From: Rotaria socialis
Lineage: Eukaryota; Rotifera; Eurotatoria; Philodinida; Philodinidae
Reading direction: 5' to 3'
Length of the DNA stretch: 64,000 nt
Assembly: GCA_905331475.1 (NCBI GenBank)
Contig: CAJNYU010002095.1
Span: 1-64,000, forward strand
Shown: positions 47,447 through 60,800 of the stretch, piece after piece
Position numbering within the stretch: the first letter of the stretch is position 1
Layout of the letters: each line of letters opens with the position of its first letter
Made by a program: the position numbers and the translations under genes
The notes under the pieces: model-generated
What the model was told of the DNA's origin: nothing
Database searches by the model: none
Seen by the model: the letters and a program-made list of their open reading frames with translations, nothing else

Positions 47447-47983
47447 TTATTTAAGATAACTGATGCGAGTTAATAAATAATTTTCCATTTGTTCCAAATC
47501 TTCATCTTTATCATCGATCGTATTAATTAATGTAACAGCGGATTCAAGTAATTCTTTTGCTTGTTTTCCTTGCCCTGCTTGATCAGATTCTTTGGAATAT
47601 ATTTTAATTAAATCCACGATAATTTGTTTATAAAGTTGTTCATCAAACTGTATAATTCTTTCTGAACCCATCTTTCTCGCAAGATTTGTATCATCAAATT
47701 GATAATTATTTCCTTGTTGATCATAAATATAAATACGATAAATATTTGGCATTGCAGCTATTTTTTTAAGAAATGCTTCATCGGCAAAACTATCTGATGT
47801 TAAAAAGAAAAGACATTTGTCTTTTAGCGATAATTCAATCGAATCCAAACAGGAATTTGGTTTATCGAATTGGCGAATTGGCGAAAGAAGTTTCCGAAAT
47901 TTTTCTTTTAACTTTTGATTTCCACCAGGTAAATTGCCACTGCGTCTATCTAACCAAACAAATCCTAATGATAATGATGACAT
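47447..47983 (-). CDS. Single-exon hypothetical protein, 178 aa
   Basis: An uninterrupted frame from ATG at 47983 to TAA at 47447. The protein is soluble-looking, with an alternating hydrophobic pattern (CLFFLTSDSF, IYRIYIYDQQG, KQIIVDLIKIY) suggestive of an alpha/beta fold followed by an acidic helical tail (DDKDEDLEQMEN). It resembles in style the N-terminal segments of the many TPR or ADP-ribosyltransferase-like rotifer proteins, but I do not recognise a family. It converges with the RFX fragment, 132 bp apart. A minus-strand AATAAA is at 47423-47428. Codon use is like that of its neighbours. Confidence 0.65.
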   Translation of the reverse strand: MSSLSLGFVWLDRRSGNLPGGNQKLKEKFRKLLSPIRQFDKPNSCLDSIELSLKDKCLFFLTSDSFADEAFLKKIAAMPNIYRIYIYDQQGNNYQFDDTNLARKMGSERIIQFDEQLYKQIIVDLIKIYSKESDQAGQGKQAKELLESAVTLINTIDDKDEDLEQMENYLLTRISYLK

Positions 47984-50344
47984 TAATCGACAAATTATTT
48001 TTCCGATATGAAGGTAGCTCTCACTTTTTCTTCTACTTTTATATACTCAATGAAAAGTCTAGCAAAACGACAACGCCTTTTATTAGTTTAAAAGGCGTCG
48101 CGTATTGGCGGGATTCAATTGACTTCAATTAGCCGTTTTCTTATTTCCTTTTCTTTAAACTTGAAATCGAAAAGAAAATTTCATTCAATTTCTATAACCC
48201 TTATGTATGTTCTCTTTCTTGCCGAGAAAAAAAGTATTGAACAATAAGAACTAACTATTTGATCGTTGACTTCTTCCGTTTTTACCGATCGAAGTTAATC
48301 ATTCTAGTTCAGACAAAAAAATAGGAAATCAGCTCAACTGAATGCAATCGTTCTTTTCTCGGTACATACAATCAAACGTTAATGAGATTTTTTTTTTATG
48401 TAGAAATAAAATATTCTTCAAACAAGTAAATGATTAATTTTTTAGAATGAAATGTAGAGAAACTTTTCTTTTTTCAAAATAAGATTTCTCGGTTCAGTTT
48501 AACACAATCTACACAGCTTTGTCTATTTATTCGAGAAAATTTTAACAATTAATTAAACCATATTCTATAACTGACTAGTAGAAATTAATGCTAACAACCC
48601 AAACATTGAGATCTCAACGAATTGTGTTTGACTAATATCCACTCAGTATTCACGTTGTAAGAGTTCTAAAAGCTTCCTGTATTTTGACACGAATAGGTAT
48701 TTTGAGGATAAAGATTTATGTTTTACAAAGTTGTATATCAAATGATAACAACTATTCTTTCAATTTTTCTTATAAGAAGTTTCTGTATTCTCAGTAAATT
48801 TGAATGGTGATGTATACATTTTAAAATGATTTGATATATTTCAACAATTTTCGAATAATGATATGAACGGCGTTGATGGCTCGTATTATAGACTGTAGTT
48901 AGGAAATGAAATTCATACTTAAAAAATAACGAAGAGTAAAGTCAATCGAAACCATACAGATTGGGCTCGAACCCTAGAAGAAATGAGTTACTTTTATTTG
49001 AATTAATAATATTTTTCTCATTTAAGTCTAAAAAGTCTGAGGAGCTCTTCAAAGATTTTTATAGCAACATGAGTAGCCAGCTGATGCTACGGACCTGGGA
49101 GTAGCAGCATTTTTGAAAATAGGATCTCTTCCTTCAGAATCACTGTTATTCATCGGACGAATGCATCAAACAGCGTAAGTGTTGATAAACATAATCGATG
49201 GCTAATCATTTACAATTATTAAACTCAACAGCGATCGATTAAGTGAAATAATGTTTTTCAAGTAATCTTTAGAAATGCGATAGAGATGCTCTTTCACACA
49301 TTGAAAGAATATCTTTAGCTAAATTTTGTTATTTTTCATGAAGCTCATAATACAGATTAACTAATTTATCAATTATGCTATACTTAAAATACATAACTAA
49401 TTAATTTGCTATTTCTCAATTGCGTATTACTCATTGATTAATCTATCATTTCGACCTTATTGTGAGAATTAAAGTGTACTCAAACTTATCTTGAATAATC
49501 GCCTGTCATAATGTCTACCATCGTTAGAATTTTTCCAGGAAATGATACTGAATAATTTTCTCTCGTTGAAATTTTGATCACAACTTTCTTCTAGAAATCA
49601 ACTTCACTAGTTGACGATCTTGACATCGTTCTTTCCAGATTCTTGTCCAAGACGGTAGCAAGATTCTTGAAAATCAGGTAAAATTCTTGCCTGATTTCTA
49701 AGAAGAAAAAGAATCTTGTCTGGCAAGCAAGAAAAACAAGAACCTGGACAGATCAAAGTCAAGACCGTCGACTAGTGTCGACTAGTAGTGTTTTTACATA
49801 ACTGTTTACCTGAAAATATTCATCCATAGCCTGCGTGACTCAGTATTTCCAAGATAACAATGATAGTTGATAATTTGATGTTGTTTTGTTTCTGTTTGGA
49901 AGTAAATATTTGGTAAAGACTACTACCACCAACAACAACAAGTTTAGAAGACACCAAACTCGAGACTGATATGGGGAGAAGATGAGTTGATTCGATAACA
50001 TGATCGCGCTTCCCGATGGTAATATTTCTCAATCGAGTATGCACATTGAATTTGCTATTCATGTTAATTATTTTAAACCATTTAAAATGATTATTATTTT
50101 TTTGTTTTGATTATTTTAGTAATATGATATTTTTCTTGAAACATATCGGAATAAATTGGAAGTACGATCCCTTACAAGTCTTAGCCATTTTACTCAGCCA
50201 GTATCATCAATTTGTTTATCAAACTCGTTATTATTTGTTGGAGCAAGATAAACAGTAAATTGATTTATGTTCATATTTTTTATGTATTCTTTTTAAAGAT
50301 TTTCAAGTTCTAATGATTAATCTTAATGATGATTCAAATAAAAT
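47984..50344. other. Gene-free stretch
   Basis: No exon or RNA gene recognised. At 49620-49760 short direct and inverted words (GAATCTTG, CAAGATTC, GTCAAGACCGTCGACTAG) hint at a decayed inverted repeat: TAGTTGACGATCTTGAC near 49610 against GTCAAGACCGTCGACTA near 49758. Confidence 0.4.
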
Positions 50345-50985
50345 CAAGCGTCGGATGGTCAAGGATAAATGTTACCCACAATATATCGCTAATATCTTCT
50401 TTAATTTCAGTTGCCTAGACTTCAGCTTTTCCTCAAAAGATTTGTCGTGCAATTCTGCATAAAACGATATATTTCATTCAACAAGGCCATCTTTTTCTGT
50501 TTTTCGAACCCAATAAAACTGAATAAGTACATTGCGTGCAGTTTTCAAAACCTTCGCCTTTTCTCATTCGTTTTTGCAGAGCATTTTGATGGGCACGTCA
50601 ACGTGGTCGCGTTGCAGCGTGTTTCGAGCTCCTTATGTGAATTATTACGATTTGAATTACTCTATCTAGGCCAAATGGATACATAAAATGCGCTGGAAAT
50701 GCACCATAATAATGACTACATTCATATGTCTATTAAAATAGACTGCAAAAATAAATTAAAAGAAACTAAAGTTTTGAAAATTGCACGTGATGTATTTGTT
50801 TGATTTTATTCGGTTAGAAAAATAGAAGAATTAAACTTGTCGAATGAAACATACTGTTTTGTGCGGAATTCCACGACAAATCTTTTGAGAAAAAAGTGGA
50901 AGTCTATGCAACTAAAATTAGAGAAGATATTAGCGGCATGTTGTGGGTGACATTTTTTCTGGGCCACTCAATATTTCGATTGAAC
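50345..50985. mobile_element. Non-autonomous element with ~215 bp TIRs
   Basis: The left arm, about 50345-50562, and right arm, about 50775-50985, pair along their length: CGCTAATATCTTCT against AGAAGATATTAGCG, CTCAAAAGATTTGTCGTG against CACGACAAATCTTTTGAG, and GTGCAGTTTTCAAAA against TTTTGAAAATTGCAC. A 91 aa frame inside (50411-50686) spans arm and loop and is not a gene. The ends are approximate. Confidence 0.7.
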
Positions 50986-51044
50986 ATCAGGCATCTATAA
51001 TTGCATTAAATGTATATCAAGAAAAACGATGTCTGGTTAGTTAG

Positions 51045-51303
51045 TGCAGAACTGCGTGACCATTTCGTCGTGACCAAAAAAACAAAAAAAATCTTCAATA
51101 ATAGTTTCCACGGTGGATGTGACAAAATAATTATATTTGATGTTTTCTATTCAAAATTTTGAACGCTTCAAAATGATACAAAAAAAGTCGAGCATATAAT
51201 GATCTGCGACAGAGAAAACTACGGCACATTCGTCGTGACCAATTTTGGTCAAGACCACTCACGAAGCTTTCTGGTCACAACGAAATGGTCACGCAGTTCT
51301 CTA
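51045..51303. mobile_element. ~260 bp MITE, hAT-like
   Basis: The left end TGCAGAACTGCGTGACCATTT and right end AAATGGTCACGCAGTTCTCTA are inverted over about 28 bp, including TTCGTCGTGACC-like continuation. Flanks TTAGTTAG and CTAGTTAG form an 8 bp duplication with one mismatch, as hAT-type elements produce. Confidence 0.75.
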
Positions 51304-51341
51304 CTAGTTAGAAAGAATTGATTTTTTTAATTTATAAAAAA

Positions 51342-51630
51342 CGGGTGTGGGTGTGACTGAGGTGGCCACCGTGTTCTCAAAACAGGCAACGTTACTAAAA
51401 TATTTAGAAAGTCTTCTTCGTAAGTTCTAAGCTACTTTTCGTTTATTATGCATGCCTAATTTATTTGTCCGAATCACTATTTTCCCCTAATATTAACATG
51501 ATAATGCAATTAGTGCTAGTTTCAGCTTTACGCTACAAAGGTCGGGTTGCTTTTAAAAAGAAGATTTTGTTCTTCTATCACAAAAGTTTCGACCAATTTT
51601 CGTTCGACCATTTTCGTAGACCCGTAAGCA
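51342..51630. repeat. Dispersed repeat, copy B
   Basis: Partner of 27850-28125 in the same orientation, beginning with GGGTGTGGGTGTGACTGAGG. It directly follows the MITE at 51045-51303. Confidence 0.8.
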
Positions 51631-54074
51631 ACATCGAGGCTGTTTAATAAAAAAAATGGCACGAGGAATCATAAAAATATTATTCTGTCATACATGTAAA
51701 GATTACTTATTTTTCTCTGCATTATAGGTGACTATTCAGAACGTTGTAAAACAGTACACTATTTCTTTTGTTCAAATCAAAATTTTGTAATTAAAACCCC
51801 GTGGCGTTTAAGTTATAAATACGTTACGCAGTCTTTACAAATTTTGAAGTAGCAGCGTAAAAAAAGATAATAAAAAAGTATTAAGTAATAGCATACGAAC
51901 TTTTCATTTAAAATTTCCTCGGCAAAGATAACTGCACCAATCATCATTGATATCAATGTTGACAGTTGAATATGAACTTGAAAATAATTCATAATACAAA
52001 GAAGTTACTCAACTTGTAAATTTTACACCAATCAGACTCATGAAACAAAGTTTTATGAAAATCTTCACAAAATAATCAAGAGCAAGGTATTTTCTGCTGA
52101 AAAACTTTGTGTAATAATCTTTTTTTTATTTGTTTGACTAAAATATCCTATTTAGTCGAAAATGATGAATACGAAAGTGGCAATGCCATAATTAACACTC
52201 ACTGCATTGAATCCTGCATCCAAATCAGAGAGAAATTTCGAAAGTACCACCGTTGTGTATTGAATTTTGTGGTACGACACCTAAGTACTCGAGTATTCTT
52301 GTAACATGTACTTTGAACTTTTCTTTTATTTGTATGTGCCTTTGACTTATATTTGATGATACTATGAGTTAACAAAGACAAAAAAAAACATCCAAATGAA
52401 GAACATTCAAACCATGTCAGTAGATCTGTTTGTTTTTATGTAATATTTTTATCATTTAAAAAGCAAAGAAAAGGAATGCAGAGCAATTATAAGAGAGTAT
52501 ACGATTAAGATATCATATCTCAAGCAAAGTTAGTCAAATATCAGGTACTCAAGAAAATTTTTCGAAACAGCAGCTGAAAACAGCTAGTGTATGTTACGAA
52601 GACAACTATTAATAGGAAAAACAGCTTACAATTTTACATAACTTTAAGAAAATAATTATCGAATTATTGATTAACGTATGAGCATTTTTATCTAGTTCTT
52701 CTTTCTCTACGGCTGTTACACGAGAGTGGTACTCATCGAATTTATTCTTATTTTCACTAATATTGGAGGTTTAGAAGTAAATAACAAAGCCAGAACGAGT
52801 TAATATCAAAGTTATATCCAGCAAGCTACTTTTTAATCCCATAAAAGATGAAAAATATAAACAATTGTCTTCTATAGCAAATAGCTATTCGAGTTAAATT
52901 AAAATAATTCAAGATGCGGGTCTCTAGCAGCCAATGGTGCATGACAAGAGAGTTTCAACAGGTAACGCTTAGTTCAAAGTTTAATGGGTATGAAAAATGG
53001 CTTTATCAACAGCATATTCGTGCAAAGATAGCAACAAACTTTTATGTCTAAATATGAGACAGTCACAATATTTCTAGTGCTTGTCATCGAAAGTCTTGCG
53101 AAATATTCATATAAAAGAAAAAAAAGAAAGCACGTTTTAGCATTTTTCATCTTCTTGACACGAAAAAAATTGAAGAAGCGAATTAATACTGGCGAAATCT
53201 GTGTGTGAAACAACGGGAACCGTTAACGTTCGGCATTGGTAAGCATAAGTAATGACAATTAATAGCAAAGTGAGTTTTTAACATCAATTTCATGGCAACC
53301 ATTCAAGATTTAGCTTTCCTATAATTCTACTTTCGCTCTCAAATAACAAAGCACACAAAACTACTAGGTAAACTGCTATCACATTAAAAATATGTGTGCG
53401 AAATTCGCATGCATGGAACTATGAGTCTCGGCAAAAACAAAATTCCAAAAGCTAACCGAATATTACGATAAAAAATGCAGTCACATTGTTTTTTTTTAAT
53501 CTCTCTTTGTAATAAAACAATGCCTTGAGTAATTTAATGGAAAGGTTTTTCTCGATTGTCTTAATCATTGTTTCATGTATCTGTCGTAACAGCGAATGCA
53601 TAAACTCCGTTCTACCTTTAAAATGCAGAGTATCATGAAAGTAAAATGACTACTAGACTTTAACCTTTCGGTTACATGATCTATTGCGCGTGATGACATC
53701 TGTAGAAAATCGAGCAGACGCAAGAAAATGATTGGTATTATAAGCAGAACGAACCAATAATGACAAAATATAAATATAATATAATATCACTGGTCGTCAT
53801 CTAACACATATCTCAATAAACAGAACAAAAAAACTTCATTATTTCTAATCTCATCAGTAAATTATTGTTTATCTTCATATTAATATTAAAATAAATAATA
53901 AAAATGAAACCCAGGATTACTGATGTAAGATGCATGTGTTAAAGTTAAAGTTCGCATTTTTAAACTTTGTCTAATTCGATATCAAATACTTGATATATTC
54001 AACTATACATATATATATATATATATGTGTCATATATTCATTATTCTTTAGATACATGTTTTGTTTTTCTGATT
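51631..54074. other. Gene-free stretch upstream of the ABC transporter
   Basis: No exon recognised. A TATATATATATATATA run at about 54008-54025 lies 50 bp upstream of the transporter ATG. Confidence 0.45.
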
Positions 54075-57000
54075 ATGAGTACAAAAAATGGTTTTAATTA
54101 TTTATTCCTGAAAAGATTTGCTCATCTTCTTCATGTTTTCGTTCCATTTTCTCGTCTTTCATTAAATGTTCATCATCCTGATGAACGAATTTATTCACAT
54201 CCATTGATTATTGTTTTACTTATACTTATTAACGAAGGTATTTTACAATATATTATTTATATTGTTGGCTTAATTCCATCTGAGTACTATGTTGAATTAA
54301 GTAAACCATTAGATAAACGTGATTTTACAGTATTTCGTTGGCTAATTGTTCGTTCATTTGGTTTTGTAGCATTAAACGCATTTTTAAAGTCACTTTCAAC
54401 TTTTTTATCTTCAATACTTTATGTTAAATGGCGTGCAAGACTTATTCTCTATTTACATTCATTCTATTTTACGCAAAATCGCTATTATCATTTATCGAAC
54501 ACAACTCAGCAAAATCAAAACCGACCCAACGATGAAAATATACCGGCATATGAAAATTATTCAATACAAACGTAAAATTAATAAAAATGAAATTTTCTGA
54601 ACCATTGTTTCTTATTCAAATTTATTGATTTAATTTATAGGATAGAAGTAAGTGAGAACGATCAAGAAACAGTTGATTATATGCCAACATCTACCACTCA
54701 ATCATCGTTATCGTCATTAAACCCACCGATTGATAATCCTGATCAACGTATAACTCAAGATGTCGATTTATTATGTCGAACTTTATCAATCATAATACCT
54801 CTTATTCTTATATCTCCATTTACGATTGCTTATTACAGTTATCTTACATGGAAAGTCACAGGCTATTATGGACCATTGTCAATAATACTCTACTTCGTAA
54901 TATGGACTTGTATAAATAAAGTATTTATATCAGCTGTATCACGAACGATATTTCGACAAAATATATGTGAGGGCAATTTTCGTTTTCTTCATGCACAAAT
55001 TCGTACACACAACGAGCCGATTGCATTTTATAATGGTGGTCCATTTGAACACCAACGATTTGATAATTATTTTGTTAAAACACTTGTACCGTTACTTTAT
55101 CGTCGAACTATTCAAGAATTTTTTCTCAGTTTATCAACAAATCTTTTTGATTATATTGGTAGCATATTAAGTTATCTTTTATTAGCATTAGCAATATTTG
55201 TTTTTCATTTCTATGATAAAGTATCATCTGATGAATTAGTTAAAATAATAAGTCAGACATCATTTAAAACAATGTATCTTATTTATCGTTTTAGTCAATT
55301 AAATGATTTAACCGATAAATTAACAATAATTGCAGCCAATACCCATCGTGTTCAAGCATTTGTTGAATACATGAAAACTATTGATATAATATGGTCAGAA
55401 AGACGATTAGATAGACTTATCCAACAAAATGAAGCTCTTACCATTAAAAATCTTTCATATTCAACTCCAAACAATAGTAGACACATTCTTATGAAAAATC
55501 TCAATTTAACATTAGATCAAGGACAACGTCTTTTAATAACAGGTCTCATTTTTAGATTTGCTATCTATCATAATTGAATATTGAATACTTTATTCATGAT
55601 TTGATAAGACTCAAAAATCATCTTTTTTTTTCTTAAATATTCTCTTAGATGAAATAGTATGAGTTATGTTACAGTGAAAATGTTTTCTTTTTCAAGGAGA
55701 TCATATTCAATGAATACGTAAGGAAAATCAATATTCCAGTATGAATAACACAATGTAGCATAGAGCATCGTAACTAGCGTAATAATGCATTCTTTTTTTT
55801 TTTTTGAGAGTTATATAATTTCTCACTAGCAAACAATCATTCTTTCATGAACTGATGAAATAGAGCGGTATTTGTTTCAATTTGAGATGATTAAGTCTCC
55901 AATAATATTATGCATACTGAACGATTGAGTTTTCCGGTGAAAGATTGATAAGCAATGCTAGATTAAAAGAATATATGTTAATCCAACAAGATATGTGTAT
56001 ACATCGAAAATACATACAGGTTCTGTTCGATTCTAGAAAAGTTCACATAGTTTGAGGATATCATTAGTTTTACAGTTCGAATTGACCCTCTGGAGTTAAA
56101 TGTAATACTAAATAAACAAAAGTTGCTCAGCATTATTTTTTAAATAATTCTAATAAAAACTGAAAGAATAGAATGCATTGTTTAAGATGATTTTAATTTA
56201 TTGAAAAATCTTCACAAATACGCATAAATCTAGTCAAAATAATGGTGCGAAAGAAATAGTTTCTTGAATAGAATCTTTAACCTCAAAAATATAAATGCAA
56301 CTAGTAAAGATTTAGTTGTCAAAGAAATCGGCAATAATTGCGATTTCAGCCATAATAGTCCTAGTAAATTCATGGCTATAAATACATAACACCGTACTAC
56401 AAAAAGAAAATAGTTTTCAAATAGCTAAAACGGAAAAGGTGCTTCTCCGAATACTTATAGCTACTGGATCAACATAAGCAAAAGCATTTGATCTCTAATT
56501 TCTAAGTTTGTGCTAATTCTGAGATGTTATAACTCTGAAACTTTTCTCTCAATTTTGAAAATTTAGAACGCTATGATCTATTTCGAGCGATCTCCGCTTA
56601 GTATTACAAAAAAAAACTCATTTTCAAGTCAATCATTATGATTAGCGCTGGAATTTTTTCAAAGTAAAAGGCATTTCTACAGATGGAATTTATAAAAATA
56701 GAGTATCGCGTTAGAATTTGGCCATTGTTTTATTTTTTAATAAAATTCGTGAATATTGAATTTTAGGTGATAGCGGTATTGGCAAAACATCTCTTTTTCG
56801 TGTTCTTCACTCAATATGGCCGGTGAATATACATGGATCATTTTCATATGATACTGCTCATGCTTTTTTACTTCCACAACGACCCTATTTTACTAACCAA
56901 TCACTTTATGATGAACTTTCGTATCCTGATATTAAAAATGCACCTACAACAGCACGACAAACACAAATCGAACAGCTTCTTAGTGAATGGAACCTTTTGC

Positions 57001-57326
57001 ATATAGTTGAGCACGTTGAATCGAGCGTTTTTACATGTCCAAAATATGCTTGGCAAGATTTATTATCACCTGGTGAATTACAACGTTTATCGTTTATACG
57101 ATTACTTTTCCGTCTATCTTCTCAAGAAACATCAAGAATTAATCTTGTTTTTCTTGATGAAATAACATCGTCTCTTGATGTAGATACGGAAATGAAAATG
57201 TATAATTATTTAGTTGAACGTAATCTTACTTTAATAAGTATTGGACATCGAGAATCACTACGAAAATATCATCAACTCGACCTTAAATTATTTAAAAATG
57301 GACAATATTCGATTGAACATCTTTAA
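54075..57326 (+). CDS. ABC half transporter of the ABCD (peroxisomal/SbmA-like) type
   Basis: Exons 54075-54571, 54641-55542 and 56767-57326 join in phase into 652 aa. The order is a membrane domain with several hydrophobic helices (for example LIIVLLILINEGILQYIIYI and SILSYLLLALAIFVFHF) followed by one nucleotide-binding domain: Walker A GDSGIGKTS at about 466-474, Q-loop LPQRPYF, signature LSPGELQR near 568, Walker B LVFLDE near 594 with the catalytic Glu, and the H-loop IGHRES near 626. One membrane plus one ATPase domain at this length fits ABCD half transporters, which dimerise and carry acyl-CoAs (ABCD1-3) or cobalamin (ABCD4). Which subgroup is not decided. The ATG at 54075 was chosen because the open frame upstream begins only with GTG. 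Intron 2 is 1,224 bp, unusually long. Confidence 0.88.
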
Positions 57327-57877
57327 ATATTCGATTAAATATTGTTGTTTTTTGTTTTTCTTCTTTAGATCTCAGGATCAATGATCAGAAGTATCGATAA
57401 AATAGTTTAACGTAGTGCAATGAATTTTAATTTTGCTGCGATTTTGCTTAATAGTTAATAGAATAAACAGTCTTTCTTTTTTTCCCCACCATTCCCATGT
57501 ATTGCGTACAAGTAGTAAATAATTTGACACAATATCATGATCTCTTTCTTCTATATGTATCATACAGCAAAAAAGATAGCATACAAATGAGACATAAATA
57601 AAGCGCGATTACTGAGCCATGCTATATCACCGATTCTCTACTTAGGGTTGCCACGTCTTCAATTTTTCTTACCTATTATACAAAATAGGAAGGACAGAAC
57701 GAATATATTTGTATGTCTCCTGTATATCATGGCCCTTGAGTGGTTTTTATATGTTTGTTATCTAAACGAAATATGCGTATTTTTTTCACAGTATAGAACA
57801 TATAATTCCGCGTATTTTTTGTAGGTGTAAATAAAAAAATATTTTTGATTAGTTTTGCTTTTAGATTTAAAATAAAT
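57327..57877. other. Intergenic, between ABC transporter and PDXDC1-like gene
   Basis: A polyadenylation signal AATAAA at 57597-57602 can end the transporter transcript. The rest is presumed 5' flank of the next gene in the same direction. Confidence 0.5.
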
Positions 57878-60800
57878 ATGACTTCAGAAACGAGCCCTAA
57901 AGAACAAAATGACCAAATCCCTAAAAATGATACATCGTTATTGTCAAATATGTTTGATGCAGATCAATCCATGGAATTAAATATTCGTATAAAAAATAAT
58001 TTTATGTCTTATTGTTTTTCATTCTTACAAGACAATGAAGAAACACATCAATGTGTTCAAATTGTATGGAATAAATATTTACAATGTGTTGGTGATATTG
58101 CAATAGTAAATAAATAGAATTTTTCTTATTTACAAACAGTCTCATATCTTCTGTTTGCTTAATTTTAGTTAGCAGCGTTTTTTGACACACTTCCAGTGCA
58201 TGTAAAAACATCTGTTCTACCAAAATATCAAACGGAAATCGTTCAATGGTGTGAAAATTTATTTCATATTAATTGTAATGCACTTCTTTGTTCAACATAT
58301 TATTCTGAAACATTCCAACGTGTTATTCGTTATGCATCGAAATCGGATCAATTGAAGAAAGGAATTATTTATATTCCCATGGATTTTGATCCAAATTTAA
58401 AAATTGATCTAACTGCTTCATTATCAAATATTAAATTTGAACATATTTCAAATGATGTTTCATATGAGAATTTGATTGATATTAATCAACTTCAAGACTT
58501 TATTCAACGTGATTTAAATGATACACAATCATATCCATTTATGGTTATTGCCAATGCTGGTAGTTATTTTTCAGCATGCGAGATTTAAGTTTCTTCAGCG
58601 CTTAAGTTATTCTTTCACGAATTTCATATCGTTTCTGTGCAAGACAAAAATTCACAGTGTAATCCCTACAAAATCAATATATTACTACATATACTTGCAT
58701 GAAGATTACCGTATTATATCTATTTTGAGATACATTTCTTGACGGTCTTTTCATTGGACCCTCGAGACACCTAGTAATGAAGTAGTTTATCTATTAAACC
58801 GAAACGGTTCTTTTCACATCTAGCATGTGATCACTTCTTAAGAATGCCTCACACAAACTGTGACACATGTAATGTTCATCATATTTGATTTGAAAGTTCA
58901 TCAAGTGTGAGGGAAAAAAGTTCTATTAAGACTGTTTATAGGAGTCATAATGTTGTGAGACTATTCTATTGCCATAGTAATATCTATCAAAATTTCTAGG
59001 AAGTAGGTTCAAATGTCTTCAGTACTCTTGTAATGAGCTCTCTCATTGATATAACTTGAATATATTTGATATCTAATACAATATAAAAATATATTTCTTT
59101 TTATGTAGGCTCATCATTATTAGGTCATTGTGATCAATTAACACAAATTAATAAAATTTGTGGACATTATAATGTTTGGCTTCATGTTATTGGAGATTTA
59201 TTAGGATCAATGGCTTTGTTACCTTCAATAAAAGACAATGTAAATATCAATTGTGATAGTTTAACAATCGATATAATGAAATTGTTTGGTATACAAAATC
59301 TTCCATATTTAACATTTTTTCTCCGACCAACAACAGGAGTTAAACAAATCGATGATAATAAAACATTAGTAACAACACATCCACTTTATGATTTCATTTT
59401 GCATAGTCCATCGATTAGTTTTTTAAGTGTATGGTCAATTAGTCAACGATGTTCACATGATACTGTTCTTTCTCACATGAAACAATCATTTGATTTAACA
59501 AATTTATTATTAAAAAATTTAAAAGGCATTAAACGATTACGAATTCTGAATGAAGATAATGATCAAGAAGTTTATACGTATCAACGTATTTGTTCAGGAG
59601 ATGCACCTAATGAATCTTTGCCAAAACCTGTTGTTATTTTTCGTTATGAACCTGACGATCTATCAGAAGTAAGAGTATTAATCATACTAAAATCTTTTCG
59701 GAATAAAACAAAAATAATGATGAAATTAGTTTTCCTGAAAATCTTTTTGTGTACTCAAAAAACGAAAGTGAGTACACGATAGAATCGGTCAGGGTGTCCG
59801 GCCGTTTACACGATAGCTCCTGAAAGGCTGATCCGATTGTCATGAAATTTTGTCCACAGAATGATCTCATCAATATCTCAGTCGAGTTCGAAGATGAGAG
59901 AGATCCGTCAAGGAATGGCTGAGTTATCGAAAATGTTGTCACTATTGACCAGGCCATCCCTGAGGGGCGAGATACAGGGATTTTTTCAAAAAAAAAAGTT
60001 TTTTCTCAGTATTATTCACAACATATATAAATCGACTCAGTGTTTGCAGTACACATAACAATCGGGTGCAAATCCGATGTTTCCGCAGTTTTTAATTTGC
60101 TTTTTTGTTTTGAAGCTTGAAGAATTAAGAACATCAGCTTATAACCTGCACTAAAAGCTCTTTGGAAAAATAATATTCAAAAGAAAATTGTATTATATTA
60201 TATTTTCGATCATTCAGCAAATTAACGATTAGTGCTGTAGTATATGTAGGAAAATGAGCTTGAAATCATAGTCACAAGGATTTTACGGATTCAATTACGA
60301 GTATTTTATTGCATGTATTGATTCGATTTCTATCTTGTTCGCTATCGAATCACTGACAAACCATGCAGAAAATATTATAATACTACTTGAAATAACATTG
60401 AAAAATACGCGTCGAGGAGATCTACGTACATTCTTAGATCGTTATTCATTTTCAAACTCTTTTTGATGATGAACAACACGAATCTTTCCTGGTTTTAACA
60501 TCCAAATTTTATTGGTAGTTAAAATATTTTGCTTTTCATCATATTAAACCAAGTTATGTTGTATTGTTCGCTACTAGAATTATCTCGGGTGAAATTGCCG
60601 AATAGAGAGCAACAAAATACATTGAGACGTGCGCTGAAATAATTCAAAAAAATGATTCGTAGATCAATTTCTTTCGCTGCAGCTATTCCAATTAATTTTT
60701 TTCGAGAACATATCATAAACTGCCATTCAAACATTTGCTCAATTATTAGAAAATCAAAGTTGATAGAATATAATTGAGTATACACTGCGCAAAAACAACA

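Noticed and set aside
48960-48985. GGGTTCGAGCCC on the minus strand, like a tRNA T-arm
   Set aside because: No five-base T-stem can be formed with the flanks, and no anticodon arm, D-arm or acceptor stem was found around it.
50411-50686. 91 aa plus-strand frame
   Set aside because: Mostly the left TIR and loop of the 50345-50985 element.
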